Origin: Pseudomicrostroma phylloplanum
Lineage: Eukaryota > Basidiomycota > Exobasidiomycetes > Microstromatales
Length of the DNA stretch: 64,000 nucleotides
Assembly: GCA_039545275.1 (NCBI GenBank)
Contig: BCHS01000001.1
Coordinates: 2,124,169-2,188,168, forward strand
Reading direction: 5' to 3'
Part shown: in pieces, positions 12,301 through 24,004 of the stretch
Numbering within the stretch: position 1 is the first letter of the stretch
How the letters are laid out: each line of letters opens with the position of its first letter
Notes under the pieces: generated by a model
The model's database searches: none
Seen by the model: only the letters and a program-made list of their open reading frames with translations
Told to the model about the DNA's origin: nothing
Translations under genes and position numbers: made by a program

Positions 12301-12617
12301 GTGTACGAGCTAGATGGTGGCGTGTGAGGACCATATCTCAGGATTGTCGGTGTGTAGGGCTCATACGTCCGAGTTGATGGTATCCTGGGAACCTGATAGC
12401 GAGCTGCTGGAGGTGTGAGAGGATCATCGGGTCGGGATGGCCTTGTCGGAACATACGCTCGCAGTGGCGATGTGGGACCAGATGCTCGGACTGGCAATGG
12501 AACTGGCGATGTCGGCTCATGATCTTGAACTCCTCGCTGCGCAAAGTAGTCATTCTCGTCATCGCTTTGCGTCCGTTTGTTGCTGTGTGGTCGAGAGAAG
12601 TTCGGCACAAAAGCCAT
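9386..12617 (-). CDS. Membrane glycosyltransferase family 2 protein, paralog 1
   Basis: Two exons (12617-11829 and 11752-9386, intron 76 nt) encode 1,051 residues. The first about 200 are disordered and rich in Pro, Tyr, Thr and Ser, with repeated PYTPG / PYSxG units. A conserved AHEIMAEALYRFADKEGFF segment and a hydrophilic region follow, then two membrane segments at about 420-490. The cytoplasmic GT2 core carries IQIPVYKE, ILVSEDG, LIDCDTRVP (near 662), SEDFEMS (near 773) and LNRWQKYAFG (near 810). The last is the place of the Q-x-x-RW motif of processive synthases, here reduced to NRW. Several further membrane segments lie at about 850-1040. This layout fits a fungal processive polysaccharide synthase related to cellulose and hyaluronan synthases. 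The product is unknown; it is not a standard chitin synthase. Confidence 0.8.
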
Positions 12618-14157
12618 TGTGAGGACTGTTGAGGTATGGAGATTGGGAGTATAGTCCGGAACGCCAGCAGCAGCAGCAGCAGCCTGCGGTGGGGCGAGTT
12701 GGGGAAAGGCGATACTTCTGGAGCGCGGGCAGCTGCAATGGATCCGATCAAGACAGCGGTGTGGGTTGAGGGGCAGATGAGTTCCCTCCGGACCGATTCG
12801 CTCCTTTTATCAGAACTCGTACCGGCCAGCTGAGCACTGCGAGGCGCTTCTTGGGCAGCACTGTCCTTTGCTCTTCTTCTCGAGAAGAGCCACCGCACTC
12901 TCGCGGAAAGGCAACCGCTGGTCATTGTCCTGGCAAGGTCAAGCTGGTTGGCCCATGGCAGCCCCTTGCTCGATCTTACCTAAGTGTTTCAACAGCAGCT
13001 TGCCCAACCTACTCGTTCCCATGTTAGCGTTACCCCGGGCGACTTCCGCAAGTGCGACACGGTCTTTTCCTGCTGCGAGATGCACACAAGCTCGAAACCA
13101 CCCGTCAGATGTTGAGGGGCGCACCGAGCGTAGTTCAAAGTAAAGGTGTCGTGAAGGCCTTCAGGGCTGGACGTCTGTTCTCTCAAGGAAAAGGGGGAGA
13201 GTCTTGGCAAGCCAGAAGTCGTCGGGCGGATCTTTGCGGCGGCCGTATCTCGAGCAGTTGAGACGTGGTACGGCGGAGCAGTCTAGTGCGACTGAGACGG
13301 CTGGCGCCTTGATGCGCTCATCAGAAAGTCCGCCTCGGCTAAGCAGTGCAAGCAAACATGTCTTTCGACTCTCCGACGGAGACTGTTTCTCCTTGCAGAC
13401 TGGGGGGTAAAGGTCTTGCACGCGTGTACCAAGCTTCACACGGGCGACCTTCTGACTGAGACCCAATCCTCCTTTGGGTGGGGTAGGCCTCCTTAAGCTC
13501 AAGGGGTAGCTGAAAAGGGAAAGACATGGGGCTTGCCCGCCGTCCCTGAAGGTCCTTCGAGATAGTCTAAAGCGTTCGCGCGACCCCGCGGTACGCTGCG
13601 TGGACGCGGGCCAAACAAACTCTGCGCCACACAGATAAGCTTAGCCAATGGCGTGCAGGCCACGTAGCGGGCCAGACTCGACGCGAGTCCCAATCACAGC
13701 CACGTTGGAGAAGCCTCCCTGCCCTTGAGTACCAGTGAGATAGCAAGTCCGCAAGGTTCACATGGACGGAGATCGGGCGTGAGGCTGGTGACCCTTGAAA
13801 GACGCCGAAGCGGTACGAAAGAGGCAAGGGTGGCAGTTCGCGAAGTGGGGCTGCGCTGAGGCCTAGGAGCGGAATAGTTGTGTCTTACCGACGATTGGTA
13901 CCGATGTCTAGGCAACCTTGGACGCTGGCCCGAGGGAGATAACCAGGCGCAATCACACAGACACAGTGCAGACAGTGCAGGAGACGTTTCTGAAAGTGAC
14001 TCATTACCCGAAAGAAGACGACGGTGCTGGTGTGTCGTACGAAGAACGTGAAGCGAGCGTCAAGACGGGGCGCCACAGACGAACTCTATAGGAAAGCGGA
14101 AATCATGGATGCGGTGACTATATAATACAGGAGAGTAGGCTATCTCTATGGTGTTGA
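12618..14157. other. 1.5-kb spacer between the tandem GT2 genes
   Basis: This carries the upstream region of paralog 1 and the 3' flank of paralog 2. A (CAG)n-like run lies at about 12664-12684. I see no reading frame of recognisable family, no splice-linked gene and no repeat resembling a transposon. Confidence 0.5.
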
Positions 14158-17019
14158 TCAGAAGGAGAATCGTAGAAGCTGGGGGTTGAGGACCATGTGG
14201 TAGAGGATGTGTCCCGAAGCGATGAGGATCAACGGCCAGTAGACGAAGAAGCCTCCGTGGCCCTGCCACTCAATGGGCAAAACGTCTGTGAAGACGACAC
14301 CAATGCCGGCGAGAGTCAGGATACAGATGAGGAGCATGCCCCAGTTCTTCTTTAGGATGGCGGGAATCTCTCGGAAGAAGTTCGAGTCCTCGAGGTCCTT
14401 GATCGTTGAGCCCCAGGTCATGTTGTAGGACACAAGGTGGGCCACGAGGGCGGTGGAGACATGGTAGGAGAGACCACTGAAGAAGAGGATCGTGAAGAAG
14501 AGCCAAGAGACGTGCTCCTTCAAGCTGCTGATGAAGCTGATTCCTCGCGCTCGGTATTTGCAGATCATGTAAGAAAGGTTACCCAGACCAGAGAAGACGA
14601 CGATGACGGCAATCCAGACTCGGAATGGCTCCAAGAAGGCATGGTCGAGCGTCGGTGCGAACCAGGCTTGTGCAAGAGTAAGGCCGATGGTGAGAGGGAA
14701 AGCGACTGCGATGGCGTAGTAGGAGAACATGTAGGAGATGCTTCCGAACTTGGCGTGAGTAGGAATTTGGCTGGCCCAGACGTACTTCCTGAAGAGGCCG
14801 GTGACGGGTCCCCGGTGGAACCACCTGTAGAAAGGGTGGAGGAGGAGCTCAGACACGCCAAAGGCGTACTTCTGCCATCGGTTGAGTTCATCCTGGGCCG
14901 TGAGCGAGACACCCTCGAGGAATTGATTGTTGGAGTAGGTAGCCCATCGAGTAATATAACCAGCCATCAGCAAGCGCATTGAGATCTCAAAGTCCTCGGA
15001 GACGGTCCATTCAGCCCAGATGGTCTTGACACCAGTGTCCGGGTCAGGTGCGGCCACCTCCTGCATCGCAGACCACCTCAGGAAGGCATTGTGACCCATA
15101 AAGGGGGCAGTGTCACCGTTGGCAACGCAGTACGAGATGGAGAAGTTCACATTGCGGGTAAAGAAGCCGATGCCCCTCTCGAAGTAGTTGTTCTCGGTCA
15201 CCAGCATGACACCGGAGCAGTGCTGCAGGATAGCGACCTCGGGGCATTGGGTCATCTCGGAGGCGGCATCGAGGAAGCAGTCCTCGGGGACACGGGTGTC
15301 ACAGTCGATGAGCAGGACGAGCTCGCCAATGCGAATGTTACCAGAAGCTCGTGCGAGAGGGTGTGATTCGGAAAGGGCTTGAGCGAGAGCGTCGTCGTAG
15401 AGTGCACACTCATCGGCGTAGGACCAATTCTCGAATTCCTCTCCAGAGGTAGGGCGACGTTCGGAAAGAATCTTCTCCACAGCGAGCGAGACGGCGCAAG
15501 TGAAGTTGAGGTTAGAAGCCTTCTTGAATCTTCCCCTTCGCTCGAAGCCGTCGACGTTGTGTCCAGGGCGAGCGACCCAGGCGACGTGATGCAGATCGTA
15601 AAAGTCAAGACGCTTGTTGCGCTCCTCCTCGTCGACAAGTAGGAGACCGTCTTCGGACACGAGAATGGAAGCAGATCCTCCTTGCAGCTCGTAAGTCTGA
15701 ATGGCCTTGTTGAGGGACTCGATGGTAGGTGCCAAGACGGTCTCGAGAGACTCCTTGTAGACGGGCATCTGGATGGTGACGTGAGGGAGTGCGCCTCGCA
15801 TGCGCTCCGGTGCAACGCTCGAGTAGTACCTGGAGTTGGAGTTCATCTGTCGGATAGGTCCGAACAGCATGCAGAGACCACCGATGATGTTGTCGGCGAA
15901 GAAGAGGATGACGATAAAGAGACCGGGAAGGCAGGCAGCGATGGCCATTCGAAGGTAGGTTCCGTCGATGGCAGATTGAATGATGAGTTGACGGAGAATG
16001 AGCGAGCAGAGGAGCATGTCCAGGGCAATGGCCAAGCCGTGCAGAACCGAGGCAATGACGACGGTGTCGCGCTCCTGATGAGTCTCGAGAGCCTCGACAT
16101 CTCCAGTCTTCTCGTTGAGAACCTTGGTGGTGACCAGCTTCTCGCCACCTTTGCCGGTTCGCACACCCTCGGCGGGGACTTGGGCAAAGTCGCCGCGAGT
16201 GGCGGCGCCGTCGGCTCCGATAGCACCCGCAGGCAGGACGGTGCCGGTGGCCTGCTGCCAGACATATCGGACCATCTTGGACTCGACCTCCTTGGCGACG
16301 GTCATCAGCTCCTCAACCTTGTCGGTCCAGACGAGCAAGCGGCCCTCCGTTCGGACAAAGGCAGCACCTTGAGCCTTCTTGGCGTTGGCCAGCTCGTCGA
16401 TGGTGTCGAGAACCTGGATACGGTCCTCGGGTGTGAGAGCTACTTCCTCGGCGTTCTCGGAAAGGCCCGCAAGGATACCTGCCACGACTGTAGAGGTCAG
16501 AGTGACGGTGGCCTGAGAGTGACGATGTGTGTGGGAGGGGATTCAGAGAGTCAGCTCGCGTTGCGCAGTGCTGTTGACGTGTGCAATTCTACTCACGGTG
16601 ACGTTGAGGATGGCCAGGGCCTGAATCCAGGGCTGGAGGCGAGGGTCGTGTTGAGGTGCGCAGACGAAGCTGCCCTTTGCCAGCCTCAAGGCCACACCGT
16701 TCCAGACCATTGGGTTGTCGGAGAAGAGCCTCTCGCGCTGAGCGTAGCGGAAGAGGGTTTCGGCCATGATCTCGTATGCATTCTGGCGCTGGTGGAGAGA
16801 GAGGTCGCTGTCCTGAGACGAGCTGTAAGCCATGCCGTTGACAGAGCCAGGGTTGAAGCCAAAAGTGGGGTAGTAGCCGTCGGCGTGGACTGATCCGACA
16901 CCAGGTGTGGCCATGCCAGGTGTTTGAGCACCGGTCTGGGCAAGGGCACCATCCTTCTCATTCGCGACTTCGTCCACCACTGGGGCTGTGGGACGGAACT
17001 TCTTCAGGAGACGGCTCAT
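14158..17019 (-). CDS. Membrane glycosyltransferase family 2 protein, paralog 2
   Basis: Two exons (17019-16597 and 16512-14158, intron 84 nt) encode 925 residues. It is closely similar to the gene at 9386-12617 from the AYEIMAETLFRYAQ segment to the end, and both finish in LNPQLLRFSF. The intron falls at the same codon in both (after a conserved Thr, before Ala-x-Val-Thr), showing descent by tandem duplication. Catalytic motifs are LIDCDTRVP (near 540), SEDFEIS (near 646) and LNRWQKYAFG (near 682), with two membrane segments before the core and several after it. It lacks the long Tyr/Pro-rich N-terminal extension of paralog 1. Codon choice is noticeably more biased to C/G third positions than in paralog 1, suggesting this is the more highly expressed copy. 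The polysaccharide made is unknown. Confidence 0.82.
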
Positions 17020-20000
17020 GATGGTGATGATAGCTGTGAGTAGTGATGGGCAGTCGTGAGGAGAGTGGAGTGGGGAGAGCCGAGGGTGGAGGAGGGAGAA
17101 AAGAAAAGAGTGCAGAGGGACTAGAGCGTAGAGGCTCTAGGATGAGCAGGAGAGCTCGAGGGAGTAGGGAGGAGGAGGTTTGCTGATGAGGAGGGGGGGT
17201 AGGGCTAGCCAGTCATCTGATCTTGGTGGACCTTATATGAGCGGGCCAAGTTACACCCCTCTATCCCACACGGGAAGGGGCAAGCTTGGCTTACTTCCTC
17301 TTCGGGGGCCAAGACCGTGCATTGGTGGATCTGTGCCGTGTCTCCACCGTGAGTCCACCAGGGCACAAACAAACAGGGAGGCGCCGGCAAATCGAAATTC
17401 TGCCAGAGACATCCTTGAGAGACAGTGCTGTACCCTTGAATTAGCGCCTGCAAGGTTATCGCCGAATGGTCTGTGGCAAGATCCCTGGGCCGAGAGGCCG
17501 GAGCGATATGCAACTGCCACATCCGTGCGGAACCTGGTTTGCGCGGAGAAGCAGGCAGTGAAGCCCGTCAGGGATGAGACCGTACTGTGTAGATCGCCTT
17601 AATTGAGATTCGTTAAGGATCCGCCGCCGGGCTTTACTATTTGCCATCTAAGCGGGCAGGTGTGCTTGTGTCTCGATCACAGCCGTTCATGCGTGGGATG
17701 AGACTGTCACAGGCAATTAAAACTTCGCCCTTGGCCAACGGGCACCAGGCCAGCCAGTCTCACCTGCAGCTGATCCAAGTCCGTCTGGGTGCATAGAAGC
17801 CCTCTACGCAGGGAGGCCTTTTGACGGGTGTGGCTGCCTGCCTTGCTGCACGTCTGCAGCAATCTGCGACCAATTTAACCGACCAATTGGTTGAAGGATG
17901 TCTCATTGCTCTGCCTGCAGTACCACAAACGCCACCCCATCCCGACGTTTCGGACGGCGGACTGTCCCGCGCCTGTCTGCACAATCGCATCTCCGACATC
18001 CGAGTTTGCGGTCGGGCACTTGGACGCGGAAGCAGACCCGGGTTGAGCGCGTCGGCTTCCATTGGCCACCCGGGTTGGAGCAAAGCCCGCCCGCATGGAA
18101 GCCCGCTGCAGCTCCGCCAGTCCTTCTGCGATTAATTTGAGATTGTCTTTAATGTGTTTCAGCCGAACTCAAGGGGGCAGCGGCAATGAGTGCGGGCAGG
18201 CCAGGCTGCGCTCACGCAAGGGTTCAGCAGGGGGTCCATGTGCTGGATCGGGCAACGGCTTGCCCGTCCAGGCGTACGTACTGCAGGACGCTCTGGCGCC
18301 AGTCCCGGATGCCTCAAACGCTGCTCTGTTCACCCTTGCCGCGAATGCCCTGAAACCTGGACTTTCGAATACGCAGACTTGGCAGGACAAGGCAACGGCT
18401 CTAGACTCAGCCTCTATCCTCAGCTAAGAATTTTCCGTCAATGGTTTTCCATTTCGTAAGGATCCCGACGTGCCATTGCTCACAGCGTCTCCTTGCATCG
18501 TTTGCTGCCGTCACATCCGCTGTCGTCTCGGCTGGTTGAAGCGGCCGGGACGCAGAAGGAAGCGAGGTTTTTGTCCTTGCAGTGTTGTAGGGATCGATCG
18601 TGGCCCATGACATTGCTTTGATCCCCTCGTCGCCGATAGCTCGCTCATTCTGGGAGACAGCATCGTGTACGAGGCAAGCTAAATCCTCGATCGAGCAACT
18701 GGCAGTACGGACCGGAATTACCCAGCGATTGCTGCGAGTCGGCGTGATTGATCATGCCGCCAAGCCCCGCCACTGATTGGATTTTCTTATGGGATTTTCC
18801 CAGGCTCACCTCTTGCTCCTCAGGGGGTCACGTCGTTCGGTGGCGTTAAATTGCTGATGAGGGTGCTGATACTCAGCGATAGGTGTTTGAGTCTGAATTA
18901 TGCCCTGGTCCCTATCTTTACTAATTGCTGCTGCCACTACCACGACCACTGGTTGCTCCTTGACCTTCCGCGCCTTCGCCGTCCGCTGTGGATTGACTGG
19001 GCAGATGCAGACGACAAAAAACGCCCTATATGTCCCTTGCTGCACCATGGAGGGCAAGTCTGACTGATGAATTCTAAAAGTGCGCTATCTGCGTGGCAGC
19101 ATCGTACCATCGAGAAGCCTTTTCTCCGCTGCCCAGCATGCTGACCCATCCAGGATTTGGCATCTTCGACCAATTGCATTTTCGAGCTCGCTTGTTCCCA
19201 TGCTGACCGAACCACCAGTGCTTGGCATCTCGAGCAAAGGTACGGCATCGTTCGATCGTTCCCACATGACTTGTTGGGAAGCGAGACGATCTTGGCAGAT
19301 TCGACCATTCCGTTCTGGATTCTAGAAGCATTGTGTCAGCTCGGAGCGGAAGAGCGTGGGATTCTGAATCTGGCGCAAGGCGCACCGGCTTGGCTTCTAT
19401 ACTTTAAGACACGATGACATTGGGCCACGGCAAGGTATGCATGCAGACATGAGAAATCTAGAGCAGGCCGGAAAAAGGAGATGCAGGTCCGTCTATCCCG
19501 CGGGCTCGAGCTCAGCAATGAGCTTAGATGAATAGTCGAATGAGTTCAAAGACGACTGTCGAGGGGTCCAGTAGAGAGAATCAGCCCTCGGCTCCGCTCT
19601 CGCTCCACATCTGCGACAAAAGACTCACTTCCACCTCCGAGCAGTACGATGAACGCCCAGACCACCCAAGGAGCTACTGCTGGCTTCTTGTCTAGCTGCG
19701 CCCTCTCGGCAAACGATGGCCGCGGCTTTGTCTTGCCTTGCCTTGCTGCCTCTGCGTTGCGGGCATTCTTGGCCTTGATCTTTCCGCTGGTGGACTGTAG
19801 GGGCCGGAGGGGGAGAGGAGGGAGGAGGAGGCGGCGTCAGAGAGCGCTTCTCATCAAAGGCGGAGCCTGTTCGACACCGCCGAGCGATAGTGATGCCTGC
19901 AAACAGCAGTCGACCCCTTCAGGTCATGCTCATCAGCCACGACATGGTTGCTGTAAGGCCTGCCGACCCTGCTGGACTTCCAGATTCACCACGTCCGGCT

Positions 20001-20842
20001 GGCTCAATTCCCCTCCTCCCCAATCTCTTTGAACCGTGGTCGCAGCGTGACTAACCATGATGGCAATAGATGTATGCGGTCTAGATGATGCTGAGTGTAG
20101 ACGCTAGCACTGATGAGCTAGGACAGACGAGCGCTGAGGGCCTGACGGTCGTCCGATGACACGTGTGGGGATGTTGCTGCGAGGGGAGGCAGGAGAGGTG
20201 CTGAGGTTGCTCTGGCTCGTATCAGAGTCCGGGTAGATGACGCAACGTGATGTTGAGATGAGCGCAAGGAGTCTGCTAGCCTCTGCTACTATTGGCAATG
20301 GGGATGCCGTACGACGACGATGCTGTACGAGAGAAGGCGATGGACGATCTGGTGTACGTGGAAGGAAGAAAGGGAGCCATGCCGCCGGGAACAAAACAAA
20401 AGCTTCCAGCCATCGCATGCAGCGAGTCCAACACCACATTCAAGCTCCGACTGGGCCCCCGCGCGCCGCGCCAGCCGTCTTGTACAGCACAGCAGGGCAA
20501 GAACAAGCGCGCCGCGCCACGCCTACTTCGACGCTACGTGTACATTCCACGTCTTCAGACTTGACATGCTTCGCCTCTTCTGACTCGGACTCGTGGGACG
20601 AAGAGAAGTGGGTGAATATCAAATTGCTTGAAGAGCTTCAATCAGACGGCATGTAATGATGACATGAACAGGAAAGGAGAGCGAAGGCCTCTGTTGGAGA
20701 AAGAACGGGTAGAATGATCACCGGTGGATCAGAGCGTCTTGTTGAGCTGCGTGGCGAAAGAGGCCAGTGCGTCAGCGCCATTGGGATTACCCAGAAGCCT
20801 AGTCGTAGCATTCACGCATGAAGCCCGGAAGGCGCAGCTCCA
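17020..20842. other. 3.8-kb gene-poor interval
   Basis: This is the longest stretch of the window without a supportable gene. It holds a TATA-like element on the minus strand at 17232-17237 (CATATAAGG), 213 bases upstream of GT2 paralog 2. Many short frames occur on both strands, none with recognisable family, membrane pattern or consistent splice structure. A frame at 20237-20656 ends in an acidic WDEEKWVN-like tail, but I cannot support it as a gene. I see no long terminal repeats and no transposase. Confidence 0.5.
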
Positions 20843-21265
20843 TTAATTACCGCTCTCGATGCAGTTCTTGCAAGCGACGAAACCGATCATGCCGTTGTTG
20901 CATGGGATACTGCCGACCTCGAAGCCGCCCTGGTGGTTAGGGAAGAACGAGATGTGCTTGAGGTCGACTTTCTTGACGACGTCATACTTGTCTCCAACGT
21001 GCGCCCTGGTGGACTTCTCTTTGCTGAGCTCGAAGGTGCCCGGCTTGCCCTGGAAGCTGAAGCCGTTGACGACTTGCCCGGCCGACTGGCGGACGCACTG
21101 CATGGCCTTCTTCCTAGTCACTTGCTCATCGGAGCGGGCAAAGACCTGGCAATTGTTGCAGTTGTACAGGCCACCGTTGCCGCGGTTTTCGGCGTTGGCA
21201 ACCGAGGTGAAGCCGGTGATGGCGACTACGGCCATGAGGAGAGTGAGAGCGCCGATACGGACCAT
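20843..21265 (-). CDS. Small secreted six-cysteine protein, copy A
   Basis: A single exon encodes 140 residues. A signal peptide is clear (residues 1-25, hydrophobic ALTLLMAVVAITGF, ending in ANA). The mature part has six cysteines: an N-terminal CNNC pair, a single Cys in AMQC, another in IPC, and a C-terminal CKNC pair. Around them are short conserved segments (ARSD, YDVVKKV, FxPN.GGFEV) shared with the gene at 22022-22417. I do not recognise the family. Size, secretion and paired cysteines are those of a fungal secreted effector-type protein. A TATA-like GATATAAG lies about 104 bases upstream of the ATG. Confidence 0.75.
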   Translation of the reverse strand: MVRIGALTLLMAVVAITGFTSVANAENRGNGGLYNCNNCQVFARSDEQVTRKKAMQCVRQSAGQVVNGFSFQGKPGTFELSKEKSTRAHVGDKYDVVKKVDLKHISFFPNHQGGFEVGSIPCNNGMIGFVACKNCIESGN

Positions 21266-22021
21266 TGTGTTAGGTGTCGGAGGGGGCGAGGGGGAGGCTC
21301 AGATGGGATGGTAGGTGACGAGATTTGTGGGGTGTATAGAGAAGGGAAAGTGCCGTGAGCGGTGCTCCCTTATATCCTCCCTGCCCCTTCAGTTCTCCAG
21401 CCCCTGGGCCCCTGTTACGGCCCGTAGCATTCTGCAGGGGTTTTGTGCCTGGCGGCTTTGTATTAAAGTGCTTCTTGCGCTCATATGAGGCTCCTCATCG
21501 CACTACTGGCAGGAACTCAAGCGTAGCCATGGTCAGTTCGACACCCGGCAGCACGTTCCGATGCCCTGGCCCTGTTGTCTTGTCCCCGCCGCGCCGGGGC
21601 GGCACCTTAGCCGTTGCTTCCACCTGCCGTAGAAGTCCGGGCATCGTCCTGCATCACGGCAAACAGTTCAGGGTCGAGCCCTATGTATGTTCTTGACACT
21701 CTCATCTCGGAGATGTCTCGGCACAATCGATTGGGTTTCCCGATGGTCAGACGTTAATGAAATGTAGAGATGATGGAATTCTGCTCGTGGAGCTTAGAGG
21801 GTGTGATAAGGGGCAACATCAAAAGGAGCAGGCGTACAAAGGCCTCTCCGCAAAGCAAAGCGGACACTGCTAGTGGCAGAGGTGAGGAAGTCAGCTCAGA
21901 GAGCCTCGGACATCCTAATCGGCTGTATGGGAGAGCGGACGAACATAAGTCAGTATGTCCGGCGAGCTGATCAGGGGAGTCTCTGGCCTGCTCACGCGAA
22001 AGCCCTCCAGAAGCTCATCAT
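21266..22021. other. Spacer between six-cysteine genes
   Basis: This holds the promoter of copy A and the 3' flank of copy B. The minus-strand element GATATAAG at 21369-21376 is the likely TATA box of copy A. Nothing else stands out. Confidence 0.5.
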
Positions 22022-22417
22022 TTAAAGCTTCTTGCACTTAGAGCAGATAGCCAGACCAGTGAGGTCGTTGTCGCACTCGAAGTCCTTGACGCTGAATCCA
22101 CCAACCGAGTCGGGGTGGAACTGGAGGTCGTGGAAGTTGACACCCTTTACGATGTCGTGCTCGCCCTGGTCGGTCTGTATCTTCAGAGCCTTGTGCTTGC
22201 CAAGGGTGAACGAGGTGTCCTTGCTACCCTTGTAGAAGTGAGCGATGTGGTTTCCGAGCTGCTTGACGCAAGCGAGACCCTCCTTCTTGGTCAGGGCCTT
22301 GTCCGAGCGGGCAGTCAGCTGGCACGAGTTGCAGTCGTAGTGGTGACCGTTGGTAGCAGCGGCGAAGCCGGTCATGGCGACCAGAGCAATGAGGCTGGAT
22401 GCGGCGATGCGGACCAT
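22022..22417 (-). CDS. Small secreted six-cysteine protein, copy B
   Basis: A single exon encodes 131 residues with a signal peptide of about 22 residues (MVRIAASSLIALVAMTGF). It is paralogous to the gene at 20843-21265. The spacing of the CNSC pair, the ACVK cysteine, the FEC cysteine and the CSKC pair is kept, as are TARSD, HDIVKGV and FHPDSVGGF. Identity outside these points is modest, so the duplication is old or under diversifying change. The start at 22417 is the first in-frame ATG and places the signal peptide at the very N-terminus, exactly as in copy A (both begin MVRI). The function is unknown. Confidence 0.76.
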   Translation of the reverse strand: MVRIAASSLIALVAMTGFAAATNGHHYDCNSCQLTARSDKALTKKEGLACVKQLGNHIAHFYKGSKDTSFTLGKHKALKIQTDQGEHDIVKGVNFHDLQFHPDSVGGFSVKDFECDNDLTGLAICSKCKKL

Positions 22418-24004
22418 TTTGATGATGTCGAGTGGGGACAAGTGGGTGGTGCTGGTGGAAGATGTAAAGCGAATGTGGAGATGTGTGTGTTTGAGGGAAA
22501 GGAAAGTCTTCGATGGCTAGTCAAGACCGGCCTCTTTATAGCTCTCTTCAGGCCAAGGGGTGCTCCCAGTATGTCTCCTAAGCCGCTGCACCGAAAGGGG
22601 TTTCTCCGCGGACATCAGTGGTCGAAATGTGCGGCTGTATATATGACCACTTTCGCCGCCTGTTTCCGCCAAGGTACAGTACATCCGGAACTCCGTTGCT
22701 GTGCAATATCCAGAATCTGTTTGAGGTCGAGGAGTTCCGATGCTGTATCTTCTGAGCGTGACAGGCAACATCGGAGAAGAACCCGGATGGAAACGGTATC
22801 CTCAGCGGGAATACGGTCACGCTCGGACATATGCGGTTCACACCACATCGGTCCTGGCCTGGCCCCTTTCGCCCGTAGTGAAGAAATATTGTTCGTCTGT
22901 CACACTCTGTGACTCTCTCTGTGAGACGGTGGCCAGCAAGGGAAAGCCTTTCCCCTGAATCCTAGCGACTCACTCACAGGACTTTTCACGTCGATCGCGC
23001 GCGGAGAGTGAAAGTGATAACATTATTCTGCTCAGAGAGCTTCAAATGTTGGTACGCAGACATGGGTGACACGAGACAAGGGAGGATTACATGGGCCCTT
23101 TGCATTGGACGCAGAACTCTTTCATCCTGGGCCATGATCATCGCGACGTATCTCAATCGACTGAAGATAGCCCCAGGCTGCTCTGTGAGAGCTCCAGTGC
23201 GGACCACTGTGTCAAAAGTAGTGGTGAAGGTGAGGGAGAGCTGGGTGTAAAGCAGGTCGCGAGAGGTGGTTGGATTTGGAGAGCTGAAATTTCCACTCGC
23301 CTGGTGCCGAGTCTCGCGAGGCCTCTGACTTGCTCACTGCAGCGTCGCCGTATACCGTGACCCCTTGGAGCCTGGAGAGAGGGGCCGGTGATGAGCGACT
23401 CGACGAAAAAGAGGCCTGGACGACGGACACACAGGGGTACGGGCCGCCCTGACCATGATTTGCGGTAGCGGGCCGCCCTGACAATATTTTATTCAAGCGG
23501 CCTGAGAAGTACGCTCATACGGAGCCGCACGACCACTAGCTCCTATTGAGCATCTCTGAAGGTCCGTGAGTCTTACAGCGGGGGCTAGCGCCCCCCGTCC
23601 AGGAGTCCGCGTCATGCAAATGGACGTGCCCCTGTCACCCCTTCTCCGCTGCGCACTGAGATTGGCCCCGCGCGGGAGTCCGATGTCTTCGCGAGGCACT
23701 CCCATCCGAAGAACCATACTCACAGAACGCGCCTAGGTCCCTACTTTCGAGCCGGTCTCAGACGAACAGAAGGCACAGTCGAACGTGGAATGTGTGAAGG
23801 AGCTATGAATTCATAAGTGACATGATGACCGGTTTTAGGACGAGAAAATATAAGGCGAACCGACGCGGAGACAATATTAGGAGAGGAAGAATGCTAGGAT
23901 CCCTGTTAGAGGATATGAGTAGGTAGAAGAAGGGGGACTATTTGTCGTACGAGAGAGGTAGAGCGAGGCTGATGAAGAGGGTGGACAAGTGCTAGCGTGG
24001 CACT
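22418..24004. other. Intergenic region with TATA box of six-cysteine copy B
   Basis: The minus-strand TATAAAG at 22534-22540 lies 117 bases upstream of the copy B ATG and is a good TATA candidate. The rest up to 24004, including the 3' flank of the PAN-like gene, shows no supportable coding or RNA feature. Confidence 0.5.

Noticed and set aside
9386..12617. Chitin synthase call for the GT2 genes
   Set aside because: The QRRRW motif and chitin synthase N-terminal domains are absent.
15682..16893. 403-residue open frame on the plus strand opposite GT2 paralog 2
   Set aside because: It is the antisense shadow of a strongly codon-biased gene; composition is repetitive Gly/Asp/Val with no family features.
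20237..20656. Possible 139-residue plus-strand gene
   Set aside because: No family or signal peptide, and competing frames of equal length on both strands.
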